This document shows, piece by piece, positions 25,133 to 33,869 of a stretch of 64,000 nucleotides of DNA (within the stretch, counting starts at the first letter, position 1; every line of letters starts with the position of its first letter). The notes under the pieces are model-generated. The model worked only from the letters and a program-made list of their open reading frames with translations. It did no database searches and was not told the DNA's origin. Source of the stretch: CAKSQF01 sp963628435. Its GTDB lineage: Bacteria; Bacillota; Clostridia; Oscillospirales; CAG-272. The DNA lies in contig CAVGEY010000003.1 in the NCBI GenBank assembly GCA_963628435.1, forward strand, positions 62,001 to 126,000, given 5' to 3'. A program made the translations under genes and the position numbers.

Positions 25133-26656
25133 TTATTCCTCGAGAGCCGCAATCTCTTCCAGAACTGTCTGGAGACCGGTTGCGTATTTGTTGGATACAC
25201 GTTTAAGCATCTGAGTTGCTTTTCTGCCTGTTACGTTGTTACGCAGGAAGCCGCCGAGATCGTTGAACTGCGAGCAGAACTGCCAGATGTATACGAAGTC
25301 GGAGTATACGTGGCTGTCCATAAGGTCGATCATTTCGGCTGCGCCTTCGTTACGGGAGTAGAGGTATTTAAGAGCCGAGTCGTAGTACTTCGGACGAACG
25401 TCAATGTAGCTGTAATATGCCATGAGTTCGAGAGTAGCCGCTGCTGCGGGGATCTTCGAAGATGCTACGTTGATACCGTAGAGCTGTACGCCGTCGTGAA
25501 CCGATGCACGGTAATCTGCGGTTTCGCTGAGCTTCGGGCAGGGGATAATGCTGTAGCTTTCCATATCCTGCAGGTAGAGCTCTGCCTGGTTAAGACGAGC
25601 GGATGCGAATACCGCGTTGCTTGTGAAATCGGTAAGAGCCTGCTTGTAGTCGCCGACGTAGTTGTAAACATAACCGCTGCTGAGAAGGTTGTAGCATGCG
25701 CTCATGAAGTCAACAACAGTGGAGTTTGTTTCGTTGAATGTGCAGGTCATCGAGCCGTCGTCGTTTCTCTTGCAGTATTCAACGCCTGCGGCGATTGACA
25801 TACCGTTGATGTTATCCCATACGGGGAGTGCGAGACCGAGCTGGTCTTCGGTCGAAACGATGCTTTCGTCGCCGTCGAGGTTCTGGAAGCCCTTTTCAAC
25901 CATCTTGAGGAGGGTGTCGTATGTCCACTTGCCGTCTTTAACGACCTGATAAATCGGGCCGAATTCGGAAGCGAGAGTTTCCTCATAGAGTTCGTTGTTT
26001 ACGAAGAAGCAGTAGAATCCGCCCGAGTAACGCAGGCAGATGTTACCTGTCAGCCAATAAACCGCGTTGCCGCACTTCATGGCGTCGATGTAGTAGGATG
26101 ACCAGTAAGGCTGATCGAAATGCAGATAGTCGAGAGCGTTGCCTTCGTCGTCGTAAAGATTCGAGAGATCGGCGAGAACGTTATCGAGGCAGAGCTGGCA
26201 GTCGTCGTACTGGCGTCCGCCGATTACATCGTAGGTGTCGTCGTGAGCGAGAAGCGAGTCACGAACCGAGCTGTTGCGGATACCTTCGGTTGTGTAGGAG
26301 AGAAGAACGATTTCAACACCGAGTTCTTCCTCGATCTTCTTGTTACGTGTGTTGATTGCGGCGTCGACCGGGTCGTCGAGATCGGCCTCTTCGTCCTTTA
26401 TCGAACGTTTGTGGAAGCCGTCGGAGTCGGTTTCGGCAATCGCGAAGTTAATCTCAACGAGATTGTCCTCGGTTCCGAATGAAGGCAGGGTGGGTTTTAC
26501 AACCGTCGATCCTTCGTCTGTTGCCGGTGTGTCGGTACCGCCGGCGGCAGTGGTTGTCGCATTATTATTCGGCTTTTCACCGCATGCGGCGAGAGTTACC
26601 AGCGTGCTGACAAGCATGACAAGACAAAGAAGTCCCGCAAGTAAGCGTTTTTTCAT
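25133..26656 (-). CDS. ABC transporter solute-binding lipoprotein, copy 1
   Basis: A 507-residue exported lipoprotein. The signal peptide with lipobox LAAC (Cys25) precedes an Asn/Thr-rich linker and a two-lobed solute-binding domain of the family-1 extracellular type (e.g. VADLSNLYDDEGNALDYLHF-like region, DGVQLYGINVASSKIPAAA). It would capture a sugar or oligosaccharide at the cell surface for an ABC importer. No permease or ATPase gene is nearby, so it is an orphan binding protein. The coding sequence appears identical at nucleotide level to copy 2. The ribosome site is GGAGG. Confidence 0.88.
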   Translation of the reverse strand: MKKRLLAGLLCLVMLVSTLVTLAACGEKPNNNATTTAAGGTDTPATDEGSTVVKPTLPSFGTEDNLVEINFAIAETDSDGFHKRSIKDEEADLDDPVDAAINTRNKKIEEELGVEIVLLSYTTEGIRNSSVRDSLLAHDDTYDVIGGRQYDDCQLCLDNVLADLSNLYDDEGNALDYLHFDQPYWSSYYIDAMKCGNAVYWLTGNICLRYSGGFYCFFVNNELYEETLASEFGPIYQVVKDGKWTYDTLLKMVEKGFQNLDGDESIVSTEDQLGLALPVWDNINGMSIAAGVEYCKRNDDGSMTCTFNETNSTVVDFMSACYNLLSSGYVYNYVGDYKQALTDFTSNAVFASARLNQAELYLQDMESYSIIPCPKLSETADYRASVHDGVQLYGINVASSKIPAAAATLELMAYYSYIDVRPKYYDSALKYLYSRNEGAAEMIDLMDSHVYSDFVYIWQFCSQFNDLGGFLRNNVTGRKATQMLKRVSNKYATGLQTVLEEIAALEE

Positions 26657-26679
26657 GTTTTTTCCTCCGTTTTAGAAAA

Positions 26680-26735
26680 ATAATCGATATGACCATCGTG
26701 AATTTTCACCGTTTAATCATATCATCTTCACATAA
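26680..26735 (-). promoter_or_regulatory. 5' leader of lipoprotein copy 1, unrelated to copy 2
   Basis: About 55 AT-rich bases between the promoter and the duplicated block. It shows no similarity to the corresponding leader of copy 2 (28470-28564), although promoters and coding regions of the two genes match. Confidence 0.6.
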
Positions 26736-26763
26736 ATTATATCACTCTTTTCGCAAATGTCAA
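26736..26763 (-). promoter_or_regulatory. sigma-A promoter of lipoprotein copy 1
   Basis: On the minus strand TTGACA (26758-26763), a 16-base spacer ending TGA, then TATAAT (26736-26741). The spacer is nearly the same as in the copy 2 promoter (one difference). Confidence 0.85.
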
Positions 26764-26873
26764 AGAAAAATTCTTCGAAATCGGGTAAAAAAGAAAAAAA
26801 CGGCAAAAGCAACAAGCGGAGAAAAATTTTTTTGTGCAAGATGATGCCAAAATGTGACACGAAGATTAAAAAA

Positions 26874-26908
26874 ACAAATCCGCACGAGTGTGCGGATTTG
26901 TTTTTTTA
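26874..26908. terminator. bidirectional terminator of solute-binding protein gene copy 2
   Basis: The same 12-bp stem and GAGT loop as at 25085-25117, with a T run one base longer. It should stop transcripts of copy 2 before they reach the promoter of copy 1. Confidence 0.85.
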
Positions 26909-26922
26909 TGAAGTCTCGGGAA

Positions 26923-28446
26923 TTATTCCTCGAGAGCCGCAATCTCTTCCAGAACTGTCTGGAGACCGGTTGCGTATTTGTTGGATACACGTTTAAGCAT
27001 CTGAGTTGCTTTTCTGCCTGTTACGTTGTTACGCAGGAAGCCGCCGAGATCGTTGAACTGCGAGCAGAACTGCCAGATGTATACGAAGTCGGAGTATACG
27101 TGGCTGTCCATAAGGTCGATCATTTCGGCTGCGCCTTCGTTACGGGAGTAGAGGTATTTAAGAGCCGAGTCGTAGTACTTCGGACGAACGTCAATGTAGC
27201 TGTAATATGCCATGAGTTCGAGAGTAGCCGCTGCTGCGGGGATCTTCGAAGATGCTACGTTGATACCGTAGAGCTGTACGCCGTCGTGAACCGATGCACG
27301 GTAATCTGCGGTTTCGCTGAGCTTCGGGCAGGGGATAATGCTGTAGCTTTCCATATCCTGCAGGTAGAGCTCTGCCTGGTTAAGACGAGCGGATGCGAAT
27401 ACCGCGTTGCTTGTGAAATCGGTAAGAGCCTGCTTGTAGTCGCCGACGTAGTTGTAAACATAACCGCTGCTGAGAAGGTTGTAGCATGCGCTCATGAAGT
27501 CAACAACAGTGGAGTTTGTTTCGTTGAATGTGCAGGTCATCGAGCCGTCGTCGTTTCTCTTGCAGTATTCAACGCCTGCGGCGATTGACATACCGTTGAT
27601 GTTATCCCATACGGGGAGTGCGAGACCGAGCTGGTCTTCGGTCGAAACGATGCTTTCGTCGCCGTCGAGGTTCTGGAAGCCCTTTTCAACCATCTTGAGG
27701 AGGGTGTCGTATGTCCACTTGCCGTCTTTAACGACCTGATAAATCGGGCCGAATTCGGAAGCGAGAGTTTCCTCATAGAGTTCGTTGTTTACGAAGAAGC
27801 AGTAGAATCCGCCCGAGTAACGCAGGCAGATGTTACCTGTCAGCCAATAAACCGCGTTGCCGCACTTCATGGCGTCGATGTAGTAGGATGACCAGTAAGG
27901 CTGATCGAAATGCAGATAGTCGAGAGCGTTGCCTTCGTCGTCGTAAAGATTCGAGAGATCGGCGAGAACGTTATCGAGGCAGAGCTGGCAGTCGTCGTAC
28001 TGGCGTCCGCCGATTACATCGTAGGTGTCGTCGTGAGCGAGAAGCGAGTCACGAACCGAGCTGTTGCGGATACCTTCGGTTGTGTAGGAGAGAAGAACGA
28101 TTTCAACACCGAGTTCTTCCTCGATCTTCTTGTTACGTGTGTTGATTGCGGCGTCGACCGGGTCGTCGAGATCGGCCTCTTCGTCCTTTATCGAACGTTT
28201 GTGGAAGCCGTCGGAGTCGGTTTCGGCAATCGCGAAGTTAATCTCAACGAGATTGTCCTCGGTTCCGAATGAAGGCAGGGTGGGTTTTACAACCGTCGAT
28301 CCTTCGTCTGTTGCCGGTGTGTCGGTACCGCCGGCGGCAGTGGTTGTCGCATTATTATTCGGCTTTTCACCGCATGCGGCGAGAGTTACCAGCGTGCTGA
28401 CAAGCATGACAAGACAAAGAAGTCCCGCAAGTAAGCGTTTTTTCAT
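26923..28446 (-). CDS. ABC transporter solute-binding lipoprotein, copy 2
   Basis: It encodes the same 507-residue lipoprotein as the gene at 25133-26656, with lipobox cysteine at 25, no amino-acid difference and no visible base difference. It lies upstream of copy 1 in the direction of transcription and has its own promoter, a different 95-base leader and its own terminator. Two genes giving one protein suggest dosage or separate regulation. An assembly duplication is the alternative, but the diverged flanks and distinct leaders argue against it. Confidence 0.88.
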   Translation of the reverse strand: MKKRLLAGLLCLVMLVSTLVTLAACGEKPNNNATTTAAGGTDTPATDEGSTVVKPTLPSFGTEDNLVEINFAIAETDSDGFHKRSIKDEEADLDDPVDAAINTRNKKIEEELGVEIVLLSYTTEGIRNSSVRDSLLAHDDTYDVIGGRQYDDCQLCLDNVLADLSNLYDDEGNALDYLHFDQPYWSSYYIDAMKCGNAVYWLTGNICLRYSGGFYCFFVNNELYEETLASEFGPIYQVVKDGKWTYDTLLKMVEKGFQNLDGDESIVSTEDQLGLALPVWDNINGMSIAAGVEYCKRNDDGSMTCTFNETNSTVVDFMSACYNLLSSGYVYNYVGDYKQALTDFTSNAVFASARLNQAELYLQDMESYSIIPCPKLSETADYRASVHDGVQLYGINVASSKIPAAAATLELMAYYSYIDVRPKYYDSALKYLYSRNEGAAEMIDLMDSHVYSDFVYIWQFCSQFNDLGGFLRNNVTGRKATQMLKRVSNKYATGLQTVLEEIAALEE

Positions 28447-28469
28447 GTTTTTTCCTCCGTTTTAGAAAA

Positions 28470-28564
28470 TATGCGGCAGACATCGGCCCTCCGTACGGAA
28501 TATGCCGAACCGTCGGATTACAGATCAAAGACAGGTTATCCGATCGTCAAACCGCTGCGAATGT
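28470..28564 (-). promoter_or_regulatory. 5' leader of lipoprotein copy 2
   Basis: About 95 GC-richer bases between the promoter and the duplicated block, unrelated to the copy 1 leader. I see no recognised riboswitch. It may confer separate post-transcriptional control. Confidence 0.5.
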
Positions 28565-28592
28565 ATTATATCACTCTTTTCGAAAATGTCAA
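28565..28592 (-). promoter_or_regulatory. sigma-A promoter of lipoprotein copy 2
   Basis: On the minus strand TTGACA (28587-28592), 16-base spacer, TATAAT (28565-28570). The roughly 100 bases around and upstream of it resemble those of copy 1 with about nine differences by eye. Confidence 0.85.
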
Positions 28593-28692
28593 AGAAAATT
28601 TCTTCGAAATCGGGCAAAAACGAAAAAAACGGCAAAAGCGACAAGCGGAGGGAGTTTTTTTTGTGAATAATGTCGAATGACGGCGGATAAGA

Positions 28693-28721
28693 TTGACTTT
28701 ACGGAGAATTTGTGGTAGTAT
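28693..28721 (+). promoter_or_regulatory. sigma-A promoter of the metallopeptidase-like lipoprotein gene
   Basis: TTGACT (28693-28698), a 17-base spacer, TAGTAT (28716-28721), about 60 bases ahead of the chosen ATG at 28781. Confidence 0.7.
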
Positions 28722-28780
28722 GTCGGTAAGACGGCGATATGACCGATTCGGCGACATTCGAATCAAACGGAGGATTATAC

Positions 28781-30904
28781 ATGAATATATATATGGAAAA
28801 GAAAAACGGAGCCGGCATCATGAAGAAGCTGCTTTCGGCGGCTCTCGCGGCGGCGATGCTTATATCGTTTTCCGCATGTTCGGGAGGCGGAGACATCGGC
28901 AGGGTTACGACGGCAAAAACAGAGCGAACAACGGCGGGAGATCTTACAGGCGGGCCGGTTACCGATAATATAACCGTCGTTACAACCGCGAAAGAGGCGA
29001 CTACCGCCGCGCCCGTTACAGAACCGACACCGAAAAAGCTGTCCGACATCTATCCGACATTTGAAGAAAAACCGAACGTCTACGATCTGTCGGCGATTCT
29101 TACCGAGCCTGCCGACACCGAAAAATACGGCAGAATCGACGCCGCCGTGCTTAACGGCAATCTTCTTATCGCGTCGACGATAAAATACACCTATTCCGAC
29201 GAGGAGAGCGAATGTGCCGATTGTATCGAATACACATTTGAAAGAAAGATTTTCGCCGCGCGCATCGATCTCGGAAAAATCACGGCATCGGTCGATTTCG
29301 CCCACGAGTACATAAAATTCAGTCCGCTCGGAGACGGCATCACGGCGGTCGTCTGCGACGACGGAGCGGTCTGTCTGTTCGATGAAAATCTGAATATAAC
29401 CGCAAGCTATCAATCGACCGACAGCGTGGCGTCGATTTCGGTTGACGAAAAGGGAAGAGTCTGGGAGGCCGATTACAGAGAGGACGAGCCCTATCTTCTG
29501 AGATGCATCGACATCGCGACCGGCAAAAAGAGCAATTATGCGCTTGACGGCTACACTTACGCCGAATACATCACATCCGACGGCGATATCCGTTATTTCG
29601 CGTTTATGGACGATTCTTACGAATATAAGGTGGGATACCTTGATGAAAAGAGCGGCGAAACCGGGGTTCTTAATCTTTTTTCGTCACTGTCGGTCTGCGG
29701 AAAGATGGCGGTAAAAAACGGCGGCGAAAAGTGGACACTCGGTGTTGTCGGAAAAGATATAAAGGTCGCGAGATTTTCCAAACATGACGAGTACGAATAC
29801 GCGGACTGCCAGACAGGCGGCAGATTCGTATCATCCGCAAGCATTTCGAACGACAACTACGGCTGCGAGATTGTCATGAGAATCTATGATATATCAACCG
29901 GTGATGTGCTTGCAAAGCTCGGATCTCTGCAGATAGGCGCGGCTACGGCGGATCCCGTATATTTCGGCGACGACGGACGCATACTCATTATCTGCTATCA
30001 GGAGAATGATGACGGCGATTCGATGACATCGCTTGCCATGTGGGACAGCGCGGACGAGAGCGGCACTGCCGAAAAATGCACCGACTATTCGATAATGGGA
30101 GAAGATTCCGAAGAAATCCGCGCGGCGGCTTCGGCAATCGAAGAAAAATACGGCATATACGTTTACAGCGACGAGCTTTCGCTTGACGGCGCGTTTTCCG
30201 ATTATGAGTGCAAACACATAGAGGACAAGCTGCAAATTCTCGACGGAATTGAACTGCTTGACGACTGTCTGTCGAAATATCCCGACGGATTTTTCTCGGA
30301 TATATGCAGAGGTACGATATACGACCGAATCGAGATCTATCTCACATGCGGTTTTACACCGCTCGACACCTACGGCATAGATAAGGCAATCGCGCTGACG
30401 GCGACAAGAGGCAGCTCGATTATAATGGCGTTTGACATGGAATATTCGTATATGCTCGGTCAGAATCTCGCGCATGAGTTCATGCACACGATGGAATACA
30501 ACATCGCCGATTATCTGCTGCGGCGCGGAACGAATATCGACGATTACTGGAACGCCGCAAATCCCGAAGGCTTCGAATATCTCTACTCCTATCACGACGA
30601 AAACGGCGAGGAGGCATCGGATACGACATACACAACGATTGACGATGAGACGACGGCTTATTTCTATGACGCGTACTCGAAAACATTTCCGTCGGAGGAC
30701 AGAGCGAGAATTTTCGAATATCTCTACAAGGGCGAGCCCTACGTATACGAGAGCCCCTATCTTCGGGCGAAAGCCGACAGACTGACGGCGCTCATAAGGG
30801 CTACCTTTCCGAGCGTGTCGGCGGCGGAGGATCTCTGCTGGGAGAGCTTTACCGGCAAATGCAATATAAACGACTATATTGTCGTATCGGACGCGGTCGG
30901 ATAA
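28781..30904 (+). CDS. lipoprotein with beta-propeller-like region and HExxH metallopeptidase motif
   Basis: About 707 residues. A signal peptide ends in a lipobox with Cys33 (SFSAC). A Thr-rich linker follows, then about 400 residues of beta-rich repeats resembling a propeller. The C-terminal domain carries AHEFMH (His565, Glu566, His569), the zinc-peptidase HExxH motif, with acidic residues about 50 positions later (TIDDETTAYF) that could supply a third ligand. It should act outside the cell as a surface hydrolase; substrate unknown and family not firmly identified. I chose ATG 28781 (GGAGG 8 bases upstream); ATG 28820 is an alternative that also keeps the signal peptide. Confidence 0.75.
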   Translation: MNIYMEKKNGAGIMKKLLSAALAAAMLISFSACSGGGDIGRVTTAKTERTTAGDLTGGPVTDNITVVTTAKEATTAAPVTEPTPKKLSDIYPTFEEKPNVYDLSAILTEPADTEKYGRIDAAVLNGNLLIASTIKYTYSDEESECADCIEYTFERKIFAARIDLGKITASVDFAHEYIKFSPLGDGITAVVCDDGAVCLFDENLNITASYQSTDSVASISVDEKGRVWEADYREDEPYLLRCIDIATGKKSNYALDGYTYAEYITSDGDIRYFAFMDDSYEYKVGYLDEKSGETGVLNLFSSLSVCGKMAVKNGGEKWTLGVVGKDIKVARFSKHDEYEYADCQTGGRFVSSASISNDNYGCEIVMRIYDISTGDVLAKLGSLQIGAATADPVYFGDDGRILIICYQENDDGDSMTSLAMWDSADESGTAEKCTDYSIMGEDSEEIRAAASAIEEKYGIYVYSDELSLDGAFSDYECKHIEDKLQILDGIELLDDCLSKYPDGFFSDICRGTIYDRIEIYLTCGFTPLDTYGIDKAIALTATRGSSIIMAFDMEYSYMLGQNLAHEFMHTMEYNIADYLLRRGTNIDDYWNAANPEGFEYLYSYHDENGEEASDTTYTTIDDETTAYFYDAYSKTFPSEDRARIFEYLYKGEPYVYESPYLRAKADRLTALIRATFPSVSAAEDLCWESFTGKCNINDYIVVSDAVG

Positions 30905-30914
30905 GACAGGCGCG

Positions 30915-30954
30915 CAGCCGTATGCCGTCTTTGGCGGCATACGGCTGTTGTTTT
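30915..30954 (+). terminator. intrinsic terminator after the metallopeptidase-like gene
   Basis: A perfect 13-bp stem (30915-30927 with 30935-30947), a 7-base loop and TTGTTTT. Confidence 0.85.
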
Positions 30955-30999
30955 CTGCGGAGAGGATGACAAAAAGCGAAAAAAGTTTGAAAAAAACTA

Positions 31000-31028
31000 T
31001 TGACAAAAAATAATATGTGTGATATGAT
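31000..31028 (+). promoter_or_regulatory. sigma-A promoter of the tRNA cluster
   Basis: TTGACA (31000-31005), 17-base spacer, TATGAT (31023-31028), about 10 bases before the mature tRNA-Gly start region. Confidence 0.85.
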
Positions 31029-31045
31029 AATCGGGCAATCGATTT

Positions 31046-31119
<74 letters not shown>

Positions 31120-31123
31120 TTAT

Positions 31124-31200
31124 GCTTCCGTAGCTCAGTTGGATAGAGCACCTGCCTTCTAAGCAGGTGGTCGTGGGTTCGAATCCCCCCGGGGGCGCCA
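31124..31200 (+). tRNA. tRNA-Arg (anticodon TCT)
   Basis: Acceptor GCTTCCG pairs with CGGGGGC through two U-G pairs. The anticodon arm CCTGC-CTTCTAA-GCAGG gives TCT, for AGA/AGG codons. CCA is encoded at 31198-31200. Confidence 0.95.
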
Positions 31201-31232
31201 TCGCTATCAGGCGTGATTTGCTTCCCATATAT

Positions 31233-31310
31233 GGTGGGATTAGCTCAGTTGGTTAGAGCGCCAGGTTGTGGCCCTGGAGGTCATGGGTTCGAATCCCACA
31301 TCTCACCCCA
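31233..31310 (+). tRNA. tRNA-His (anticodon GTG)
   Basis: Acceptor GTGGGAT (31234-31240) pairs with ATCTCAC (31300-31306), with the extra 5' G (31233) opposite C73, the histidine identity pair. The anticodon arm is CCAGG-TTGTGGC-CCTGG. One A-C mismatch ends the T stem. CCA is encoded at 31308-31310. Confidence 0.95.
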
Positions 31311-31390
31311 ACAGCAAGTCGCGCTGTATAAATACAGCCTTCCCGTCTGTGTACCGTGTGTGACACTTGGGGGGGCGCTAATTTTTTTCG

Positions 31391-31421
31391 GCTTTCCGCG
31401 TCACTGCGGAAGGCTTTTTTT
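31391..31421 (+). terminator. intrinsic terminator of the tRNA cluster
   Basis: A 9-bp stem (31391-31399 with 31406-31414, one G-U pair), a 6-base loop and seven Ts, directly before the ribosome site of the radical SAM gene. Confidence 0.85.
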
Positions 31422-31438
31422 CGTAAGGAGGACGGCTT

Positions 31439-32365
31439 ATGTCGGATACAGACCGATTTTGCGATATGAATTCCGATATGAAAAACTGCAGACTCTGTCC
31501 GCGCAGATGCGGTGCCGACAGAACCGTATCAACGGGCGTCTGCGGTGTCGGCGACAAAATCAGAATCGCGAGGGCGGCGCTTCACATGTGGGAGGAACCC
31601 TGCATATCGGGTACACGCGGCTCGGGCGCGGTCTTTTTCTCGGGATGCGCGATGAAATGCTCATTCTGCCAGAATCTGCCGATAAGCGGCGGATGCTTCG
31701 GCGCCGACATAACAAAATCGCGCTTTGAGGAAATTCTCTTTGAACTGAAGGACGCGGGCGCGCACAATATAAATCTCGTGACCGCCTCTCATCAGCTTCC
31801 GCTTATCACGGATGTGCTGAGAAAAGTCAAGAAGAGTCTCGGCATTCCGATTGTTTATAACTGCGGCGGCTACGAATCGCCCGAGCAGCTTTCTCTGCTT
31901 TGCGGCATTGTCGACGTCTATCTGCCCGATTTCAAATTTTTCGGCGAGGACATCGCCGAAAAATACGCATCGGCGCCCGATTACAGAGAGGTCGCCGAGC
32001 GCGCGATTGCCGAAATGGTAAGGCAGACCGGAAAATGCGTCATCGAGAACGGCCTGCTCGTAAAAGGAACGCTTGTCAGACATCTCATACTTCCCGGCCA
32101 CAGAGATGATTCGAAAAAGATTATCGAAAGGCTCGCGGAGATCTTTCCGAACAGGGAAATCATGCTCTCGCTGATGTCGCAGTACACCCCGGTCAAAGGC
32201 GGCGGCGGGCCGTCAAGACGGCTGACAACTTTCGAATACCGCTCGGTTGCCGAACTTGTCGAAAAATACGGGTTTGACGGCTATTTTCAGGAGAGATGTT
32301 CGGCGAAAGAAGAATACACGCCGCCCTTCGATCTTTCGGGGGTTGTTTCGGACAAAAACGGGTGA
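31439..32365 (+). CDS. radical SAM protein, PflA/PflX-like
   Basis: A 308-residue radical SAM enzyme with the SAM-binding cluster motif CAMKCSFC (Cys70, Cys74, Cys77). An N-terminal cysteine-rich segment, NCRLCPRRCGADR, is typical of the uncharacterised PflX branch of pyruvate formate-lyase activase homologues. It probably makes a 5'-deoxyadenosyl radical to act on a protein; the partner is unknown and no glycyl radical enzyme is nearby. AAGGAGG lies 9 bases ahead of the ATG. It stands alone after the tRNA terminator, so its promoter is unclear or read-through supplies it. Confidence 0.85.
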   Translation: MSDTDRFCDMNSDMKNCRLCPRRCGADRTVSTGVCGVGDKIRIARAALHMWEEPCISGTRGSGAVFFSGCAMKCSFCQNLPISGGCFGADITKSRFEEILFELKDAGAHNINLVTASHQLPLITDVLRKVKKSLGIPIVYNCGGYESPEQLSLLCGIVDVYLPDFKFFGEDIAEKYASAPDYREVAERAIAEMVRQTGKCVIENGLLVKGTLVRHLILPGHRDDSKKIIERLAEIFPNREIMLSLMSQYTPVKGGGGPSRRLTTFEYRSVAELVEKYGFDGYFQERCSAKEEYTPPFDLSGVVSDKNG

Positions 32366-32463
32366 AAACGAAATGCGGCGGCGATTTTGTGCATAACTCA
32401 TTTAATTTTCCCCGACTTTTGCCGCCGATTTGTAACAAAATCAAAAATTCGGGATTAAAATAC

Positions 32464-32492
32464 TTGATTTTGGGGTATGCCTGTTATATAAT
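32464..32492 (+). promoter_or_regulatory. sigma-A promoter of the dCMP deaminase-tsaD cluster
   Basis: TTGATT (32464-32469), 17-base spacer, TATAAT (32487-32492), about 50 bases ahead of the ATG. Confidence 0.82.
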
Positions 32493-32542
32493 AAAACGAT
32501 AAGATACCGAAAACTCGAAAATAAGAATGGGAGGGCAACCTG

Positions 32543-33073
32543 ATGGCAGAAGAAAATATTGCGGAAGAGTCTCAATTCACACGCACCGAAAGAAGATCGA
32601 AAACAAATTATTATCTTGATATTGCCGAAACGGTGGCAAACAGATCGACCTGCCTGCGCAAAAAATACGGCGCGATAATCGTCAAAAACGATGCCATACT
32701 CTCGACCGGTTACAACGGAGCGCCCCGCGGCAGAGAAAACTGCTGCGATCTCGGATTCTGCATGCGCGACAAGCTCGGTATTCCGCGCGGAGAACGCTAC
32801 GAAATGTGCAGATCGGTACACGCCGAGGCAAATGCCATTATCACCGCGTCACGCAGTCAGATGATCGATTCGACTCTCTATATCACCGGCATAGACAGCA
32901 AAACGGGCGAGCTTGTTCCCGACGTCGGCTCATGTATGATGTGCAAAAAAATGATAATCAACGCCGGAATCGAAACGGTTGTATTCAGAGTTTCGCATGA
33001 TGAGTACAAAATCGTCAGGGTGTCCGAATGGATTAAGAACGACGACAGTCTGAGCGGAAAATACGGATACTGA
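32543..33073 (+). CDS. deoxycytidylate (dCMP) deaminase
   Basis: A 176-residue zinc deaminase that turns dCMP into dUMP, feeding thymidylate synthesis. The active site HAEANAI has His93 and Glu95; the zinc cysteines are Cys131 and Cys134 in SCMMC, where the usual leading Pro is Ser. A further Cys-rich loop (ENCCDLGFC, about 66-73) resembles the extra structural zinc site of some dCMP deaminases. GGGAGG precedes the ATG. It starts a five-gene plus-strand run that ends with tsaD. Confidence 0.88.
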   Translation: MAEENIAEESQFTRTERRSKTNYYLDIAETVANRSTCLRKKYGAIIVKNDAILSTGYNGAPRGRENCCDLGFCMRDKLGIPRGERYEMCRSVHAEANAIITASRSQMIDSTLYITGIDSKTGELVPDVGSCMMCKKMIINAGIETVVFRVSHDEYKIVRVSEWIKNDDSLSGKYGY

Positions 33074-33091
33074 TAATCGGATACCCATATT

Positions 33092-33835
33092 ATGAAGAAA
33101 AAGAAATTCAATTTCATACCTTATATAATAATTTTCGCGGTCATTGCGCTGATTGTCGGCGGCTGTTTCCTTTGGACCTATGTCATTGAGGACTGGATTG
33201 CGAAATCGAAAGAGCAGAAGCTCGTATACGATGCGTCAAGCGGCTGCTACTGCGATGAAAAGCTCGGCATAAACTATACGCCCGCCCCCGCCTACTATCA
33301 GGCGAGCGCGGTGATTACCGATCCCGTCTACGCGTCGTCGGATAAAAACAATCTTTACAGAGTCGGTGTTAAGATAACCGACGATGACGGAAAATCGAAA
33401 ATAAAACTGCGCAGCGCGTCCGAATGGCTGTCTACCGACAAGGAGCACGGAATGAGGCTCTACTACAACAAGGAAAAAGTCAGCCCTCCGACGCTTTCCG
33501 AATTCGGCGCCGACATCGTCTATTTCTGCACGATGACCGAGGTTACGATAGGTCAGAGCAGTATGGAGGCAAAGCTCTTCTTCCCCGACGGCTTTTTCGG
33601 CGGGGAATGCGAAAATCTCTACGGGACCGATGCGCAGTCAAACTCGCAGCCTTTCCGTCAGATACGCGTAACCTCCGAAAAATACGAATGGCTGCAGCTT
33701 GTGCTTTATCTCTACAAAAACGACAGCGCGGATGAATATTACATCTATCTGCCGCAGGAGGAACTCTTCGTAAAAGCCGATTCGGAGATGCTTTCGGTAT
33801 TTTTCGGTGAGATTTCGACATCCGACGGCGAATAA
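33092..33835 (+). CDS. membrane-anchored extracytoplasmic protein, unrecognised family
   Basis: A 247-residue protein with a basic N-terminus and one membrane helix (about residues 9-32), followed by a soluble, beta-rich domain that should lie outside the membrane. No catalytic motif is recognised; CYCDEKLGINY contains two cysteines. It sits 18 bases after the deaminase gene and overlaps nothing essential, so it is likely co-transcribed. Confidence 0.65.
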   Translation: MKKKKFNFIPYIIIFAVIALIVGGCFLWTYVIEDWIAKSKEQKLVYDASSGCYCDEKLGINYTPAPAYYQASAVITDPVYASSDKNNLYRVGVKITDDDGKSKIKLRSASEWLSTDKEHGMRLYYNKEKVSPPTLSEFGADIVYFCTMTEVTIGQSSMEAKLFFPDGFFGGECENLYGTDAQSNSQPFRQIRVTSEKYEWLQLVLYLYKNDSADEYYIYLPQEELFVKADSEMLSVFFGEISTSDGE

Positions 33836-33869
33836 ATCGGCATTAACTATTGTGCGGAGGTCAGCGGAA

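Larger units (their letters stand above)
25080..26679. repeat. direct repeat copy 1 (1.6 kb) carrying a lipoprotein gene and terminator
   Basis: This block recurs at 26869-28469, offset by 1790 bases in the coding part. From the terminator through the coding region to 23 bases upstream of the ATG, the two copies differ by eye at only one substitution and one T-run length, both 3' of the stop codon. Confidence 0.93.
26869..28469. repeat. direct repeat copy 2 (1.6 kb) carrying the same lipoprotein gene
   Basis: Second copy of the block at 25080-26679, in the same orientation, separated by about 190 bases. No insertion-sequence ends, transposase or target-site pattern is visible around either copy. 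Confidence 0.93.

Noticed and set aside
24584..25798. 404-residue plus-strand ORF
   Set aside because: Runs across the PRT gene, its promoter and a terminator, antisense to two well-supported genes; the same shadow recurs in the duplicated copy.
25080..28469. Transposon-mediated duplication of the lipoprotein gene
   Set aside because: No transposase, terminal inverted repeats or target duplications are visible at either block.
31311..31390. A further tRNA or small RNA after tRNA-His
   Set aside because: A short GCTGTA/TACAGC hairpin is present but no cloverleaf; it is only the spacer before the terminator.
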